In this document: positions 8,701-17,330 of the stretch, one piece after another
How positions within the stretch are numbered: position 1 is the first letter of the stretch
Layout of the letters: every line of letters begins with the position of its first letter
Origin: Mycobacteroides chelonae
GTDB lineage: Bacteria > Actinomycetota > Actinomycetes > Mycobacteriales > Mycobacteriaceae
NCBI GenBank assembly: GCA_014204435.1
Contig: JACHLF010000001.1
Coordinates: 186,001 to 250,000 of the forward strand
DNA length: 64,000 nucleotides
Direction of reading: 5' to 3'
Position numbers and translations under genes: made by a program
Notes under the pieces: generated by a model
What the model was told of the DNA's origin: nothing
The model's database searches: none
The model's input: the letters and a program-made list of their open reading frames with translations, nothing else

Positions 8701-8968
8701 CACGTGGATGGTGTTCGCCCAGCATGAGCAGATCATTCACGTCGATGCGCCCTGTGTCATGCGATACACGGCGTTAGATGCCACGTTGCCGGTGTTCGGG
8801 TCCTCGTGGCAGGAATACCGAGTGGTGCCGGAGCCTGAACCCGGCAAGGCAACCGTCGACTGGACGCTGCCCTGCACGCCGCGGTACCTGACGAACATCC
8901 CGGGTTCGCGGTTCCTGATCGGGCCAGCCGGGCGTCGTGCACCTGGTGGGCTGTGTTCCACTGACAAC
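8701..8968 (+). other. Gap between monooxygenase remnant and Mca-like gene
   Basis: 268 bases without a supported gene. The frame of the downstream amidase is open back to 8708, but those 87 residues do not resemble PIG-L/Mca N-termini. They include KATVDWTLPCTPRYLTNIPG, which looks coding-like but which I cannot assign; it may be more of a decayed gene. Confidence 0.35.
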
Positions 8969-9841
8969 ATGCGGTTGATGGCGGTGCACGCCCACCCGGA
9001 CGACGAGTCGAGCCGTGGTGCGGCGACCCTGGCCAAGTACGCGGCCGAGGGGCATGAGGTCCTCGTTGTGACGGCCACCGGTGGAGAGCGCGGTGGCATC
9101 CTCAATCCGGCGATGAAGCTGCCGGGTGTCCGAGAGAACCTGTCCGATGTGCGTCGTGAGGAAATGGCACTGGCCGCTAAAACCATTGGTGTCGAACATC
9201 ATTGGCTGGGATTCTTGGATTCCGGCCTGCAATTGGATCCCGGTTTGTTGCCGGCGGATGGCTTCGCCCGGGTGCCGCTCGCCGAATCGGTGGCGCGCCT
9301 GGTGGAAGTGATCGGGCATTTCCAGCCGCACGTGATGCTCACCTACAACGAGTGCGGCGGTTACCCGCACCCCGATCACATCCGTTGCCACCAGATGACT
9401 GTTGCGGCCTATCACGCCTGCAGCAGCGTGGCCAAGCTCTACTACTTTCATGAAATCGTTCGGGTGACACCGACAATGGTGCGGTTCGCGGGTCGGGCGG
9501 AGCGGGCGGTCAGTCGCATCCCACGACGCGCATCCGGTGCGCGGCCGCCGGCGGATCCTCGCTCGGGCGATGTGGCGGTGCCCGGCTGGGTGCGGGCGTC
9601 GGGCATGCTGACGCGCAGACTGCGGGGCCGCCGGGTGACAACCGACGTTGCCTGCGGCGACTACTTCCCCGTGCGAGACAGGGCGCTGCGTGCGCACGCG
9701 TCGCAGGTGGATCCCAACGGGCCGTTCTTCCTGGTGCCGTGGACATGGCGACAACACCTATGGCCGACGGAAAAGTTCGAACTCGCGCACACCCGCGTCG
9801 ATGTGGTCGCGCCCGAGACCGATCTCTTCTCCGGCCTCTAG
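8969..9841 (+). CDS. Mca-family (PIG-L/LmbE) amidase or deacetylase
   Basis: Zinc hydrolase of 290 residues in the mycothiol conjugate amidase (Mca)/MshB family. Metal-binding AHPDDE is at residues 8-13 and PHPDH at 133-137; TATGGERGGILNPAM and YNECGGYPHPDHIRCHQ follow the Mca pattern, as does the C-terminal YFPVRDRALRAHASQ and LWPTEKFELAHTR. The segment around residues 160-215 (RAERAVSRIPRRASG and beyond) is unlike M. tuberculosis Mca (Rv1082), so I read it as an Mca paralogue rather than the housekeeping enzyme. Substrate is probably a mycothiol conjugate. ATG at 8969 has no strong ribosome binding site. Confidence 0.78.
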   Translation: MRLMAVHAHPDDESSRGAATLAKYAAEGHEVLVVTATGGERGGILNPAMKLPGVRENLSDVRREEMALAAKTIGVEHHWLGFLDSGLQLDPGLLPADGFARVPLAESVARLVEVIGHFQPHVMLTYNECGGYPHPDHIRCHQMTVAAYHACSSVAKLYYFHEIVRVTPTMVRFAGRAERAVSRIPRRASGARPPADPRSGDVAVPGWVRASGMLTRRLRGRRVTTDVACGDYFPVRDRALRAHASQVDPNGPFFLVPWTWRQHLWPTEKFELAHTRVDVVAPETDLFSGL

Positions 9842-9853
9842 CCTGTCGAGGAG

Positions 9854-10669
9854 CTAGTGAGGGCCCGCGGCCACCGTCGCCGGATGCACCGCGATCAGTC
9901 CAAGGCCCTGGCGTCGTTTGCACATCGTGGCCAGCTCCGCATACGCCTTCTCGCCCAGAAGCTCCGTCAGTTCCGGTCCGTAGGACTGCCACACCTGCTT
10001 CTTGCCGATGTGCGCGGCCGGGTCTCCCGTGCAATACCAATGCAGATCGGCGCCGCCTTCGCCCCAACCGCGCCGGTCGTACTCGGTAATCGTCGTCTTG
10101 AGGATCTGCGAACCATCTGGACGGTCCACCCAGGCCTGCGTCCGCCGAATCGGCAGCTGCCAGCACACCTCAGGCTTCATCGTCAACGGCTCCACGTCCA
10201 GCTTGAGGGCCTTGGAATGCAGGGCGCAGCCGATGCCGCCAGCGAAGCCGGGGCGGTTCAGGAAGATGCACGCGCCCTTGTACTTGCGTGTGCGCCACTG
10301 CTTTTCCCCGTCGAGCTCGTCTTTCTCCAGGTAGCCCTTGCGGCCCAGCCCCTTTTCCCGGAATTGCCAGTCCGCGTCGGTGAGCTTCTTCACCGAATCG
10401 TCCAGATTCGCCCGGTCATCGGCGTCCGACAAAAAGGCCCCATGCGAGCAGCAACCGTCGTCTGGTCGTCCAGCAACTGTTCCCTGGCACGCCGGAGTCC
10501 CGAACACGCAGGTCCAATGCGACAGCAGCCAGGTCATGTCGGTCTTGATCAGATGCTCTGGATTCTCCGGGTCGTAGAACTCCACCCACTCACGGGCGAA
10601 GTCGAGCTCCACCTCCTGGCCGTCGAGGGAGGCGTCACGTCCAAAGGGCTGTTTTGGCAGCGTCGTCAC
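9854..10669 (-). CDS. Conserved mycobacterial protein, Rv0495c orthologue
   Basis: Protein of 271 residues at the position of M. tuberculosis Rv0495c, beside and divergent from ppx1. It has a cysteine-rich metal-site-like region, [12 protein letters not shown] then [11 protein letters not shown], and later GCALHSKAL and KPEVCWQLP. The clustered CC pair recalls zinc/iron-binding YkgJ-like proteins, but the reaction is not known to me. I use GTG at 10669 ([20 protein letters not shown]) because the longer frame to 10738 would run into ppx1. It ends 12 bases from the convergent Mca-like gene. Confidence 0.8.
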   Translation of the reverse strand: MTTLPKQPFGRDASLDGQEVELDFAREWVEFYDPENPEHLIKTDMTWLLSHWTCVFGTPACQGTVAGRPDDGCCSHGAFLSDADDRANLDDSVKKLTDADWQFREKGLGRKGYLEKDELDGEKQWRTRKYKGACIFLNRPGFAGGIGCALHSKALKLDVEPLTMKPEVCWQLPIRRTQAWVDRPDGSQILKTTITEYDRRGWGEGGADLHWYCTGDPAAHIGKKQVWQSYGPELTELLGEKAYAELATMCKRRQGLGLIAVHPATVAAGPH

Positions 10670-10703
10670 AGATGTAAACGGTAGACCCACTAACCTGTGC
10701 TGC

Positions 10704-11651
10704 GTGCGATTAGGCGTGCTGGATGTCGGCAGCAACACGGTGCACCTGTTGGTGGTTGATGCCCGACGGGGTGGTCACCCCACACCCATGAGTTCCACCA
10801 AGGCGGCGCTGCGTCTGGCCGAGGCCATCGATGAGTCCGGCAAGCTCACGCGTAAGGGCTCCGACAGCCTGGTGCATACCATCCAGGAGTTCTCCAAGAT
10901 TGCCCGCAGCTCGGGCTGCGCGGAGATCATGGCGTTCGCCACCTCCGCAGTGCGCGATGCCACCAACTCCGATGAGGTGCTAGCGCGTGTCAAAAAGGAG
11001 ACGGGTGTGGACCTCGCGGTCCTCTCCGGTGTCAACGAGTCGCGGCTGACCTTCCTGGCGGTGCGGCGCTGGTACGGCTGGAGCGCAGGACGCATCATCA
11101 ACCTCGACATCGGCGGTGGTTCCCTGGAGCTCTCCTGCGGAGTCGACGAAGAACCCGACATCGCGTTATCCCTGCCTCTGGGCGCCGGACGACTGACTCG
11201 GGAGTGGTTGGCCGAAGATCCGCCGGGACGTCGCCGCGTCGCTATGCTGCGTGACTGGCTGGAATCGGAACTGGTCGACGCCGCCAAACAGGTGGCGTCG
11301 GCTGGGGTGCCTGATCTGGCCGTGGCGTCCTCGAAAACGTTCCGGTCGCTCGCGCGACTCACCGGTGCTGCACCTTCCGGCGCAGGATCACGTGTTAAGA
11401 GGACACTTACAGCTAGCGGCCTGCGTCAGTTGATCGGATTCATCTCGCGAATGACGACCGCAGACCGTGCGGAGTTGGAGGGAGTCAGTGTCGACAGGGC
11501 GCCTCAGATCGTCGCCGGAGCACTCGTGGCAGAGGCAAGCATGCGTGCTCTGTCGTTAGAGGCTGTCGACATCTGTCCATGGGCCCTGCGCGAGGGGCTG
11601 ATTCTGCGCAAGCTGGATAGCGAAGCCGATGGCACGGCATTCGTTGACTAA
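10704..11651 (+). CDS. ppx1: Ppx/GppA-family exopolyphosphatase (Ppx1)
   Basis: Actin-like phosphatase of 315 residues that removes phosphate from polyphosphate. Phosphate-loop motifs are clear: [16 protein letters not shown] at the N-terminus, [13 protein letters not shown] in the middle, and [16 protein letters not shown] before residue 150. The short form without a C-terminal HD domain matches M. tuberculosis Rv0496 (Ppx1). Start is GTG at 10704, giving only 34 bases between it and the divergent Rv0495c-type gene, so both promoters overlap. It leads the cluster ppx1-Rv0497-Rv0498-Rv0499. Confidence 0.9.
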   Translation: MRLGVLDVGSNTVHLLVVDARRGGHPTPMSSTKAALRLAEAIDESGKLTRKGSDSLVHTIQEFSKIARSSGCAEIMAFATSAVRDATNSDEVLARVKKETGVDLAVLSGVNESRLTFLAVRRWYGWSAGRIINLDIGGGSLELSCGVDEEPDIALSLPLGAGRLTREWLAEDPPGRRRVAMLRDWLESELVDAAKQVASAGVPDLAVASSKTFRSLARLTGAAPSGAGSRVKRTLTASGLRQLIGFISRMTTADRAELEGVSVDRAPQIVAGALVAEASMRALSLEAVDICPWALREGLILRKLDSEADGTAFVD

Positions 11652-11708
11652 GACCCGTCCCCGGAGCCGCAGAGCCGGCGACATTAGCTTCGGACGGTAG
11701 GAGAGGAC

Positions 11709-12983
11709 ATGAGCGAGTCAGACGACACGCAGCGGCCGGTATCGGTTGCCGAGCTGCTGGCGCGCAATGGCGCCGCCGAAGGCAAGATCAGCGGGCATCG
11801 CCGCCGGATGCGCGGCAATGCTGACGCGATCCCGGTGGCCGAGCTGACCGGTGAGATACCCGTCATCCGTGATAGGAAGGGCGGCCGCGCACGCCCCAAT
11901 CCGGCTCCGTCGACGGCACCCGAGGCGACGACACCGCCGCCGAAGGCGTCCGAAGCCGCGGCCCCGCAGGAGGCACGTTCTTACCTGCGTTCCAACGAGG
12001 ACGCGTTGTTCGGCGGCGACAGCATGGCCGACGAAGCCGCGCGGCGCGGCACTACTACCGCGCAGCCTCCGGCACCGGCGCAACCGTCCTCGATGGCGTC
12101 CTCGCTGCGCAGTATCTTCCCGCCGACCCCCACGCCCGTCGCCCGGCCGGGCGAACCGCGCAAATCGATCGATTTCAACGACGCCACCGGCGTCATTTCC
12201 CCCGTCACCAACGAACCCACGCCCGAGCCGACGCCTGAGCCCGCCGCGTCCGCAACGGCCCCTCCTGCCGCTGCGGTGTCTCGCCCCGAGCCTGTCAAGC
12301 AACCCGAACCGGAATCCGAGCCCGAACCGGAGCCCGTCGCCGTCGTGCAGCCGGAACCGGAGCCCGAATCTCACGAAGACACCCATGCGCAAACCGCGGA
12401 CCACACGGAGCGCGACGAGGCGGAGTACGACGAGGCGGAGTACGACGAGGCGGAGTACGAAGAGGACCACGAGTACGCCCAGTTCGCGCACGGCTCTGCT
12501 GTCGAGTGGGCCTCTCACGACGCCGAGCAGGACGTCGAGGACGACGAGTTCGAGGACCGGGAAGACGACTACCAGCTGGAGCACGAGCTTCAGGACCTCG
12601 TCAACGAGCACGGCGGTCCGGCCGAGCCCGAGGCCAGCCAGTTTGCCGCGGTCGACACCGACAAGGAGTCCGAATCCGAGACAGCCGAGGCCAAGGCCGA
12701 CCGTCGGGAGAAGATCAAGACCTACCTGCAGGGCAGCTGGATCGCCGCGCAGTACCTGCTGGCCGCCGCCGCGGGCGCGGGCCTGTTCTTCGTGTTCCGG
12801 GAACTGTGGAGCTGGAACCAGGGCTTCGCGTTGCTCCTCGGCGTGCTGTTCATCGCAATTCTGGTCGCCTCGCTGTGGGTGATCCGCAAGACGGTCGACC
12901 TGGCCAGCATCCTGATCGCGATCGTGGTGGGAGCCCTGATCGCCTTCGGCCCCCTCGTGCTCATGCTGCAAGCGGTTGATTAG
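11709..12983 (+). CDS. Acidic disordered membrane protein, Rv0497 orthologue
   Basis: 424 residues. The first ~340 are hydrophilic, proline- and glutamate-rich, and likely disordered, with PEPEPEP-type runs and a short tandem repeat DEAEY. The end holds three membrane segments: AAQYLLAAAAGAGLFFVF, FALLLGVLFIAILVASLWVI and ILIAIVVGALIAFGPLVLML. The gene follows ppx1 as Rv0497 does in M. tuberculosis. A motif RHRRRMRGNADAIPVAELTG-like segment (residues ~25-50) is the most conserved-looking soluble part. Function unknown; topology suggests a large cytosolic acidic domain anchored in the membrane. Confidence 0.82.
   Translation: MSESDDTQRPVSVAELLARNGAAEGKISGHRRRMRGNADAIPVAELTGEIPVIRDRKGGRARPNPAPSTAPEATTPPPKASEAAAPQEARSYLRSNEDALFGGDSMADEAARRGTTTAQPPAPAQPSSMASSLRSIFPPTPTPVARPGEPRKSIDFNDATGVISPVTNEPTPEPTPEPAASATAPPAAAVSRPEPVKQPEPESEPEPEPVAVVQPEPEPESHEDTHAQTADHTERDEAEYDEAEYDEAEYEEDHEYAQFAHGSAVEWASHDAEQDVEDDEFEDREDDYQLEHELQDLVNEHGGPAEPEASQFAAVDTDKESESETAEAKADRREKIKTYLQGSWIAAQYLLAAAAGAGLFFVFRELWSWNQGFALLLGVLFIAILVASLWVIRKTVDLASILIAIVVGALIAFGPLVLMLQAVD
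12414..12458 (+). repeat. Three tandem 15-bp coding repeats
   Basis: GACGAGGCGGAGTAC occurs three times in perfect tandem, encoding DEAEY x3 inside the acidic region of the Rv0497-type protein; a degenerate fourth unit (GAAGAGGACCACGAG) follows. The unit length keeps the frame, so copy-number change would be silent for the rest of the protein. Confidence 0.9.
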
Positions 12984-12999
12984 GTAGCGTTATCCCACC

Positions 13000-13845
13000 G
13001 TGCGCCCCGCGATCAAGGTTGGTCTGTCAACGGCCTCGGTGTATCCACTCAAAACCGAAGCAGCTTTCGAGTACGCGGCCCGGCTCGGGTACGACGGTGT
13101 CGAGCTCATGGTGTGGGCCGAGGCGGTGAGTCAGGACGTCAGCGCCGTTGCCAAACTCTCCCGCAAGTACGACATGCCGGTGCTGTCCGTACACGCCCCG
13201 TGCCTGCTTGTGTCGCAGCGCGTCTGGGGTGCGAACCCGATTCCCAAGTTGGAGCGCAGCGTTCGGGCAGCCGAGAAACTGGGCGCTCAAACTGTCGTGG
13301 TGCACCCGCCGTTTCGGTGGCAGCGCCGCTATGCCGAGGGATTCGCCGAACAGGTTGCCTCGCTAGAGGATTCGAGTGATGTTCACGTAGCGGTGGAGAA
13401 CATGTTCCCGTTACGGGCCGACCGTCTCTTCGGTGCCGGGCAGACGTCGGCGGAGCGTATGAAGCGCCGCGGCGGCAGGCCGGGAATCGGAGTCTCGGCC
13501 TTTGCGCCGTCCTTCGATCCCACCGACGCCAATCATGCGCACTACACCCTCGACCTGTCGCATACCGCCACCGCCGGGACTGATGCGTTGGACATGATGC
13601 GCCGGATGGGATCGGGGTTGACACATCTGCATCTCACCGATGGCACTGGTGCCTCGGTCGATGAACATCTGGTGCCCGGCAAGGGAACTCAGCCCGTCGC
13701 GCAGGTATGCCGGGAGCTGGCGACCGGCGATTTCACCGGGCAGGTGGTACTGGAGGTGCACACCTCGACCGCCCGCACCGAAGACCAGCGTGAGGCCATT
13801 CTGAGGGAGTCGCTGGAGTTCGCCAGAACCCATCTGGTGCGATAG
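13000..13845 (+). CDS. TIM-barrel sugar phosphate isomerase/epimerase-like protein, Rv0498 orthologue
   Basis: 281 residues of the AP-endonuclease-2/xylose-isomerase-like barrel family. Visible strand motifs are VGLSTASVYP, GYDGVELMVWAE, VLSVHAPCLL, VVVHPPFRWQ, VAVENMFPL, YTLDLSHTA, LTHLHLTDG and VVLEVHTSTA, with the metal-ligand-type residues E, H, D and H/E in the usual order. The substrate is unknown. GTG at 13000 starts 16 bases after the Rv0497-type stop and the next gene starts six bases after this stop, so it is inside an operon, as in M. tuberculosis. Confidence 0.87.
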   Translation: MRPAIKVGLSTASVYPLKTEAAFEYAARLGYDGVELMVWAEAVSQDVSAVAKLSRKYDMPVLSVHAPCLLVSQRVWGANPIPKLERSVRAAEKLGAQTVVVHPPFRWQRRYAEGFAEQVASLEDSSDVHVAVENMFPLRADRLFGAGQTSAERMKRRGGRPGIGVSAFAPSFDPTDANHAHYTLDLSHTATAGTDALDMMRRMGSGLTHLHLTDGTGASVDEHLVPGKGTQPVAQVCRELATGDFTGQVVLEVHTSTARTEDQREAILRESLEFARTHLVR

Positions 13846-13850
13846 ACGGC

Positions 13851-14690
13851 GTGGTTAGTGCTCCCTTCGCGCAAGCAATGTCCCTCACCCCTGCGGGCGA
13901 TGGGCTCTTCGACGCGCACCTAAGCGACATCTGGACCATCGGACCGAAGCTGCACGGCGGCGTTATGCTGGCGCTGCTCGCCGGTGCCGCACGCGAGACG
14001 CTGGCGGAAGGTCTTCGCGCAAGCGGCTCCCCCGGGGGGGAGAGCGAGCCTATTGCCGTCAGCGCGAGCTACCTGTTCGCACCTTCGCCCGGCGACATGC
14101 AGGTGCGCACGTCGGTGCGTAAGCGCGGCCGGCAGATCTCGCTCGTTGATGCCGAGCTCGTCCAGGGCGGCCGCACGGCGGTCCACGCCGTCGTCACGCT
14201 GGGAACTCCCGAACAGCATGTGGGTCCACTGTTGACGGCCCTGTCGCCAGCGCTCACCCAGCTGGCCGCCGAACCACCGCCCGGGGTGGCGCCCATCGGC
14301 GAAGGCCATCCGATGGGGGAGATCTTCCACCTGTTCGGCGGCATCGACGTGCGGCCGTCGCTACGGTCGATGAGCGACCTGAGCGAGCGCGGCAAGCCCG
14401 AGATCGTGCTGTGGGCACGCCCGCGGGATATGGCGCCCGACGGGTTGTTCGCCTTGGTGTGCGGTGACATCTCGGTACCGGTGACGTTCCCGCTGGGACG
14501 CTTCGGCTGGGCGCCTACCGTGCAGCTGACCACGTATCTGCGTACGTTGCCCGCGGACGGCTGGCTGCGGGTGCTCTGCAGCACCCATCAGATCGGGCAG
14601 CACTGGTTCGATTCCGAACACACCGTCATCGACTCCGAAGGCGCACTGGTGGTGCAGTCTCGCCAGCTCGCTATGGTGCCGGTAAACTGA
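13851..14690 (+). CDS. Thioesterase-like double hot-dog protein, Rv0499 orthologue
   Basis: 279 residues resembling acyl-CoA thioesterase (4HBT_3/TesB-like) proteins. The N-terminal half has the hot-dog helix GPKLHGGVMLALLAGAARET and strand SASYLFAPSPGDMQVRTSV; the C-terminal half has VQLTTYLRTLPADGWLRVLC and DSEHTVIDSEGALVVQSRQL. It probably hydrolyses or binds an acyl-CoA; the substrate is unknown. GTG at 13851 is six bases past the previous stop. Its first codons and a later site each contain a copy of the short CTTCGCGCAAGC repeat described in the findings. Confidence 0.8.
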   Translation: MVSAPFAQAMSLTPAGDGLFDAHLSDIWTIGPKLHGGVMLALLAGAARETLAEGLRASGSPGGESEPIAVSASYLFAPSPGDMQVRTSVRKRGRQISLVDAELVQGGRTAVHAVVTLGTPEQHVGPLLTALSPALTQLAAEPPPGVAPIGEGHPMGEIFHLFGGIDVRPSLRSMSDLSERGKPEIVLWARPRDMAPDGLFALVCGDISVPVTFPLGRFGWAPTVQLTTYLRTLPADGWLRVLCSTHQIGQHWFDSEHTVIDSEGALVVQSRQLAMVPVN

Positions 14691-14717
14691 TCGGGCTACC
14701 AGACGAGGGAGACGTGC

Positions 14718-15173
14718 ATGGGCGACAAGCAGAAGACGCCTGACTGGGCCGCCGAGACCGGCGCGTGGGTGCTGGAGAACGGGCATCGAGCATTGTTGAA
14801 GCTGACCGGTGGCCGCTGGCCGCACAAGCTCGGTTTCATGCCGACGCTGGAATTGCACACCATCGGGCGCAAGTCGGGTGAACGCCGCTCCTCGTTGTTG
14901 AGCTCGCCCATCTTCACGCCGGAGCGAATCGTCGTGATTGCTTCGTTGGGAGGCGCCTCGCATCACCCCGCGTGGTATCTGAACCTCGTCGCCAATCCGA
15001 ATGTCGAGATCACCGTGCGCGGCGAGACGAAGCCGTACATCGCCCGGACCGCCTCCACGCAGGAGAAGGCCGAGCTGTGGCCGCAGATCACCCGGGGATT
15101 CGGGAATCCGTACGCGGGATATCAGCGCAGCACCGCACGGGACATCCCCGTGGTCATTTGCGAACCGGTCTAA
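14718..15173 (+). CDS. Ddn-like nitroreductase family (F420H2-dependent) protein, copy 1
   Basis: 151 residues of the deazaflavin(F420)-dependent nitroreductase family typified by M. tuberculosis Ddn (Rv3547). Recognisable motifs are LHTIGRKSGERRSSLLSSPI, VVIASLGGASHHPAWYLNL and VANPNVEITVRGE, then RSTARDIPVVI. The family reduces quinones or other small molecules with F420H2; the physiological substrate here is unknown. It lies ten bases before a close paralogue. This pair plus R2lox is inserted relative to M. tuberculosis between Rv0499 and proC. Confidence 0.87.
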   Translation: MGDKQKTPDWAAETGAWVLENGHRALLKLTGGRWPHKLGFMPTLELHTIGRKSGERRSSLLSSPIFTPERIVVIASLGGASHHPAWYLNLVANPNVEITVRGETKPYIARTASTQEKAELWPQITRGFGNPYAGYQRSTARDIPVVICEPV

Positions 15174-15183
15174 GGAGACTTCT

Positions 15184-15627
15184 ATGGGCAAGCAACCCGA
15201 TTGGGCGATCCGTGCCGGTGCGTGGGGTCTGGAGAACGGGCACCGGGTGCTGCGGGCATTGACCGGCGGGTGCCATCCCAAGAAGGTGCTGGGCATGCGG
15301 CCGGTGGAGTTGTTCACCATCGGCAGCAAGACCGGGCAGCGCCGCAGCACGCTGCTGACCGCGCCGATCTACGAGCCCGACAAGGTGGTGCTGGTGGCCT
15401 CGTACGGGGGCGGCACCGAAAACCCGGCCTGGTACAAGAATCTGGTGGCCAACCCGGCCGTCGAGATCGCCGTCGACGACGTGGCACGGCCTTACACGGC
15501 ACACACGGCTTCGGTCGAGGAGAAGGCCGCGCTGTGGCCGACGATCGTCAAGGTCAACCCCGGCTATGCGGGGTATCAGAAGAACACCGACCGGGACATC
15601 CCGGTCATCGTCTGCGTGCCCGCCTAA
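15184..15627 (+). CDS. Ddn-like nitroreductase family (F420H2-dependent) protein, copy 2
   Basis: 147 residues, a tandem paralogue of the preceding gene: PDWAIRAGAWGLENGHRVLR matches PDWAAETGAWVLENGHRALL of copy 1, followed by LFTIGSKTGQRRSTLLTAPI and ASYGGGTENPAWYKNL. ATG at 15184 is chosen because AAGGAG lies 6-7 bases before it and the first gene's stop is ten bases upstream. The copies have clearly diverged, so the duplication is not recent. The F420-type assignment rests on family similarity. Confidence 0.87.
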   Translation: MGKQPDWAIRAGAWGLENGHRVLRALTGGCHPKKVLGMRPVELFTIGSKTGQRRSTLLTAPIYEPDKVVLVASYGGGTENPAWYKNLVANPAVEIAVDDVARPYTAHTASVEEKAALWPTIVKVNPGYAGYQKNTDRDIPVIVCVPA

Positions 15628-15674
15628 TACGAAGGCGCTCAAGCTATCTCGGGTGCCGCATGGTTCTGAAGCTA

Positions 15675-15709
15675 GCGAGGCTCTAGGCGATCATTTGCAC
15701 AAGCCTCGC
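15675..15709 (+). terminator. Hairpin after the Ddn-like pair
   Basis: GCGAGGCT (15675-15682) pairs perfectly with AGCCTCGC (15702-15709) across a 19-base loop. It is 47 bases after the stop of the second Ddn-like gene and upstream of the R2lox promoter, so it may end the Ddn transcript. There is no U-run, as is usual in mycobacteria. Confidence 0.4.
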
Positions 15710-15743
15710 CGGGGTGCGTGTCCTTGTGGGCAGAACCCTTGAT

Positions 15744-15759
15744 TGTGAGCTGAGTCACA
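15744..15759 (+). promoter_or_regulatory. CRP-type cAMP receptor protein box before R2lox
   Basis: TGTGAGCTGAGTCACA matches the CRP consensus TGTGA-N6-TCACA exactly. It is centred about 50 bases before the ATG of R2lox, in a non-coding gap, where CRP could act at the promoter. M. tuberculosis CRP (Rv3676) uses the same consensus. Binding is inferred from sequence only. Confidence 0.6.
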
Positions 15760-15800
15760 TACAGGATGGTCCTAGGTCAATGTCGACGCTAGGAGGCCTC

Positions 15801-16742
15801 ATGACGCGCACACAGTACGGATCGCTACCGGCAGGAGGGCTCAACTGGGATTCCCTGCCGCTCAAGCTGTTCGTGGGCGGAAATGCGAAATTCTGGGACC
15901 CGGCCGATATCGACTTCTCGCGAGACCGGGCGGATTGGGAATCGCTGACCGACCGCGAACGTGACTACGCCACGCGGTTGTGCGCACAGTTCATCGCGGG
16001 GGAGGAGTCGGTGACCCAGGATATCCAGCCGTTCATGTCCGCGATGCGGGCCGAAGGGCGTCTGGGTGATGAAATGTACTTGACGCAGTTCGCCTTTGAG
16101 GAAGCCAAGCACACGCAGGTGTTTCGGCTCTGGCTCGACGCGGTCGGGGCCGGGGACGACCTGCACGGATATCTCGACGATCTTCCGGCGTACCGCGAGA
16201 TATTCTTCAACGAGCTTCCCGATGCTCTGGGAACGCTGGCCACCGACCCGTCACCAGCAGCACAGGTGCGCGCCTCGGTGACGTACAACCACGTCGTCGA
16301 GGGCATGTTGGCACTCACGGGATATTTTGCGTGGCACAAGATTTGCGTTGAGCGTGGGATCCTGCCCGGCATGCAGGAACTGGTCCGCCGTATCGGCGAC
16401 GACGAGCGGCGGCACATGGCGTGGGGCACCTTCACCTGCCGTCGTCATGTTGCCGCGGACGATGCGAACTGGTCGGTGTTCGAAGCACGGATGAACGAAC
16501 TCATACCGGTCGCGCTGCGCCTCACCGAGGAGGGCTTCGGACTCTATGGCGAGGACACCCCGTTCGGGCTGTCTCTCGATGAGTTCATGCAGTACTCCGC
16601 CGACAAGGGAATGCGGCGGTTCGGGACGATCAGCAGCGCGCGGGGCCGCCCGCTCGGTGAAATCGATCTCGACTATTCACCGTTGCGGCTGGAAGACACC
16701 TTTGCCGCCGAGGACCGACAGGCACTTGCCGCCACGGCCTAG
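15801..16742 (+). CDS. R2-like ligand-binding oxidase (R2lox), Mn/Fe type
   Basis: 313 residues, like M. tuberculosis Rv0233. All known metal ligands of that enzyme are at the same positions: E68, E101, H104, E167, E202 and H205. The residues forming its unusual valine-tyrosine ether cross-link, V71 and Y162, are also present. These proteins bind a long-chain fatty acid near a Mn/Fe site; the physiological oxidation is not known. ATG at 15801 follows AGGAGG by four bases. A hairpin and a CRP-type box lie upstream. It is single-gene and not at this place in M. tuberculosis. Confidence 0.93.
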   Translation: MTRTQYGSLPAGGLNWDSLPLKLFVGGNAKFWDPADIDFSRDRADWESLTDRERDYATRLCAQFIAGEESVTQDIQPFMSAMRAEGRLGDEMYLTQFAFEEAKHTQVFRLWLDAVGAGDDLHGYLDDLPAYREIFFNELPDALGTLATDPSPAAQVRASVTYNHVVEGMLALTGYFAWHKICVERGILPGMQELVRRIGDDERRHMAWGTFTCRRHVAADDANWSVFEARMNELIPVALRLTEEGFGLYGEDTPFGLSLDEFMQYSADKGMRRFGTISSARGRPLGEIDLDYSPLRLEDTFAAEDRQALAATA

Positions 16743-16759
16743 CGCGCACTCCGTAGGGT

Positions 16760-17156
16760 CGCGGCCATAGCCGTGGGAAGGCGACGTTGTGCATCGGGCT
16801 GGGGAGTATCAGGTGGTTGTGCGCCAGTCCAACAGTGATGCGGTGGTTCGGGTCTGCCCATCCGGTGGAACCGCCCGCGCCCATGTGCCCGAAACCGCCC
16901 ACCAGCCCCGGAGCGGTGCAGATCGCGTTACCCGCGCCCATCTGCGTGTCGTACAGCGGTGCGCTGGTGTGCCCGTCGTCGGCGACGATACGTTCGGCAC
17001 CTGGCCGATCCGGCCGACGTACATCGACGCGAACTTCCGGACCACCCGGCCGAACTCGGGCTGGGCCCCACCGTGCACTCCGTCGGGCAGATCTGTGCCG
17101 GCGGGAACGGGCGTGAAGGCTGGGGCAGTTTCGCCGCGACGCTGCGGTTGTGACAT
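16760..17156 (-). pseudogene. Serine beta-lactamase-like esterase (EstB type), internally deleted
   Basis: Remnant on the minus strand. ATG at 17156 opens a typical N-terminus, GTDLPDGVHGGAQPEFGRVV then RKFASMY. After about 45 residues the frame changes to the family's C-terminal part, AERIVADDGHTSAPLYDTQM, GGFGHMGAGGSTGWADPN and HRITVGLAHNHLI. About 300 residues, including the SxxK catalytic motif, are missing. Another case of ends kept and middle lost. Confidence 0.7.
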
Positions 17157-17330
17157 ATGTAACTTGTAGTCCGGGTCTCAGCTTGCGCGCCACTACTTCA
17201 GGTCAGGTCTGCGAATAGTCACAAACCGGTGCGAATGTGCATATCTGTGCCCACAGACTGCTCGCGACGTCCTGCATCCGCGCAGAAAGTCGTTTCCAGA
17301 GGTGCTCACGGGTCTGCCATGCTGGTCGGC

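Noticed and set aside
12414..12458. Tandem repeat as a CRISPR-like array
   Set aside because: Units are 15 bp with no spacers and code for DEAEY in frame.
11718..12971. Open frame of 417 codons antisense to the Rv0497-type gene
   Set aside because: Leucine/valine/glycine/arginine composition is the complement of the acidic repeat region; no start signal or family.
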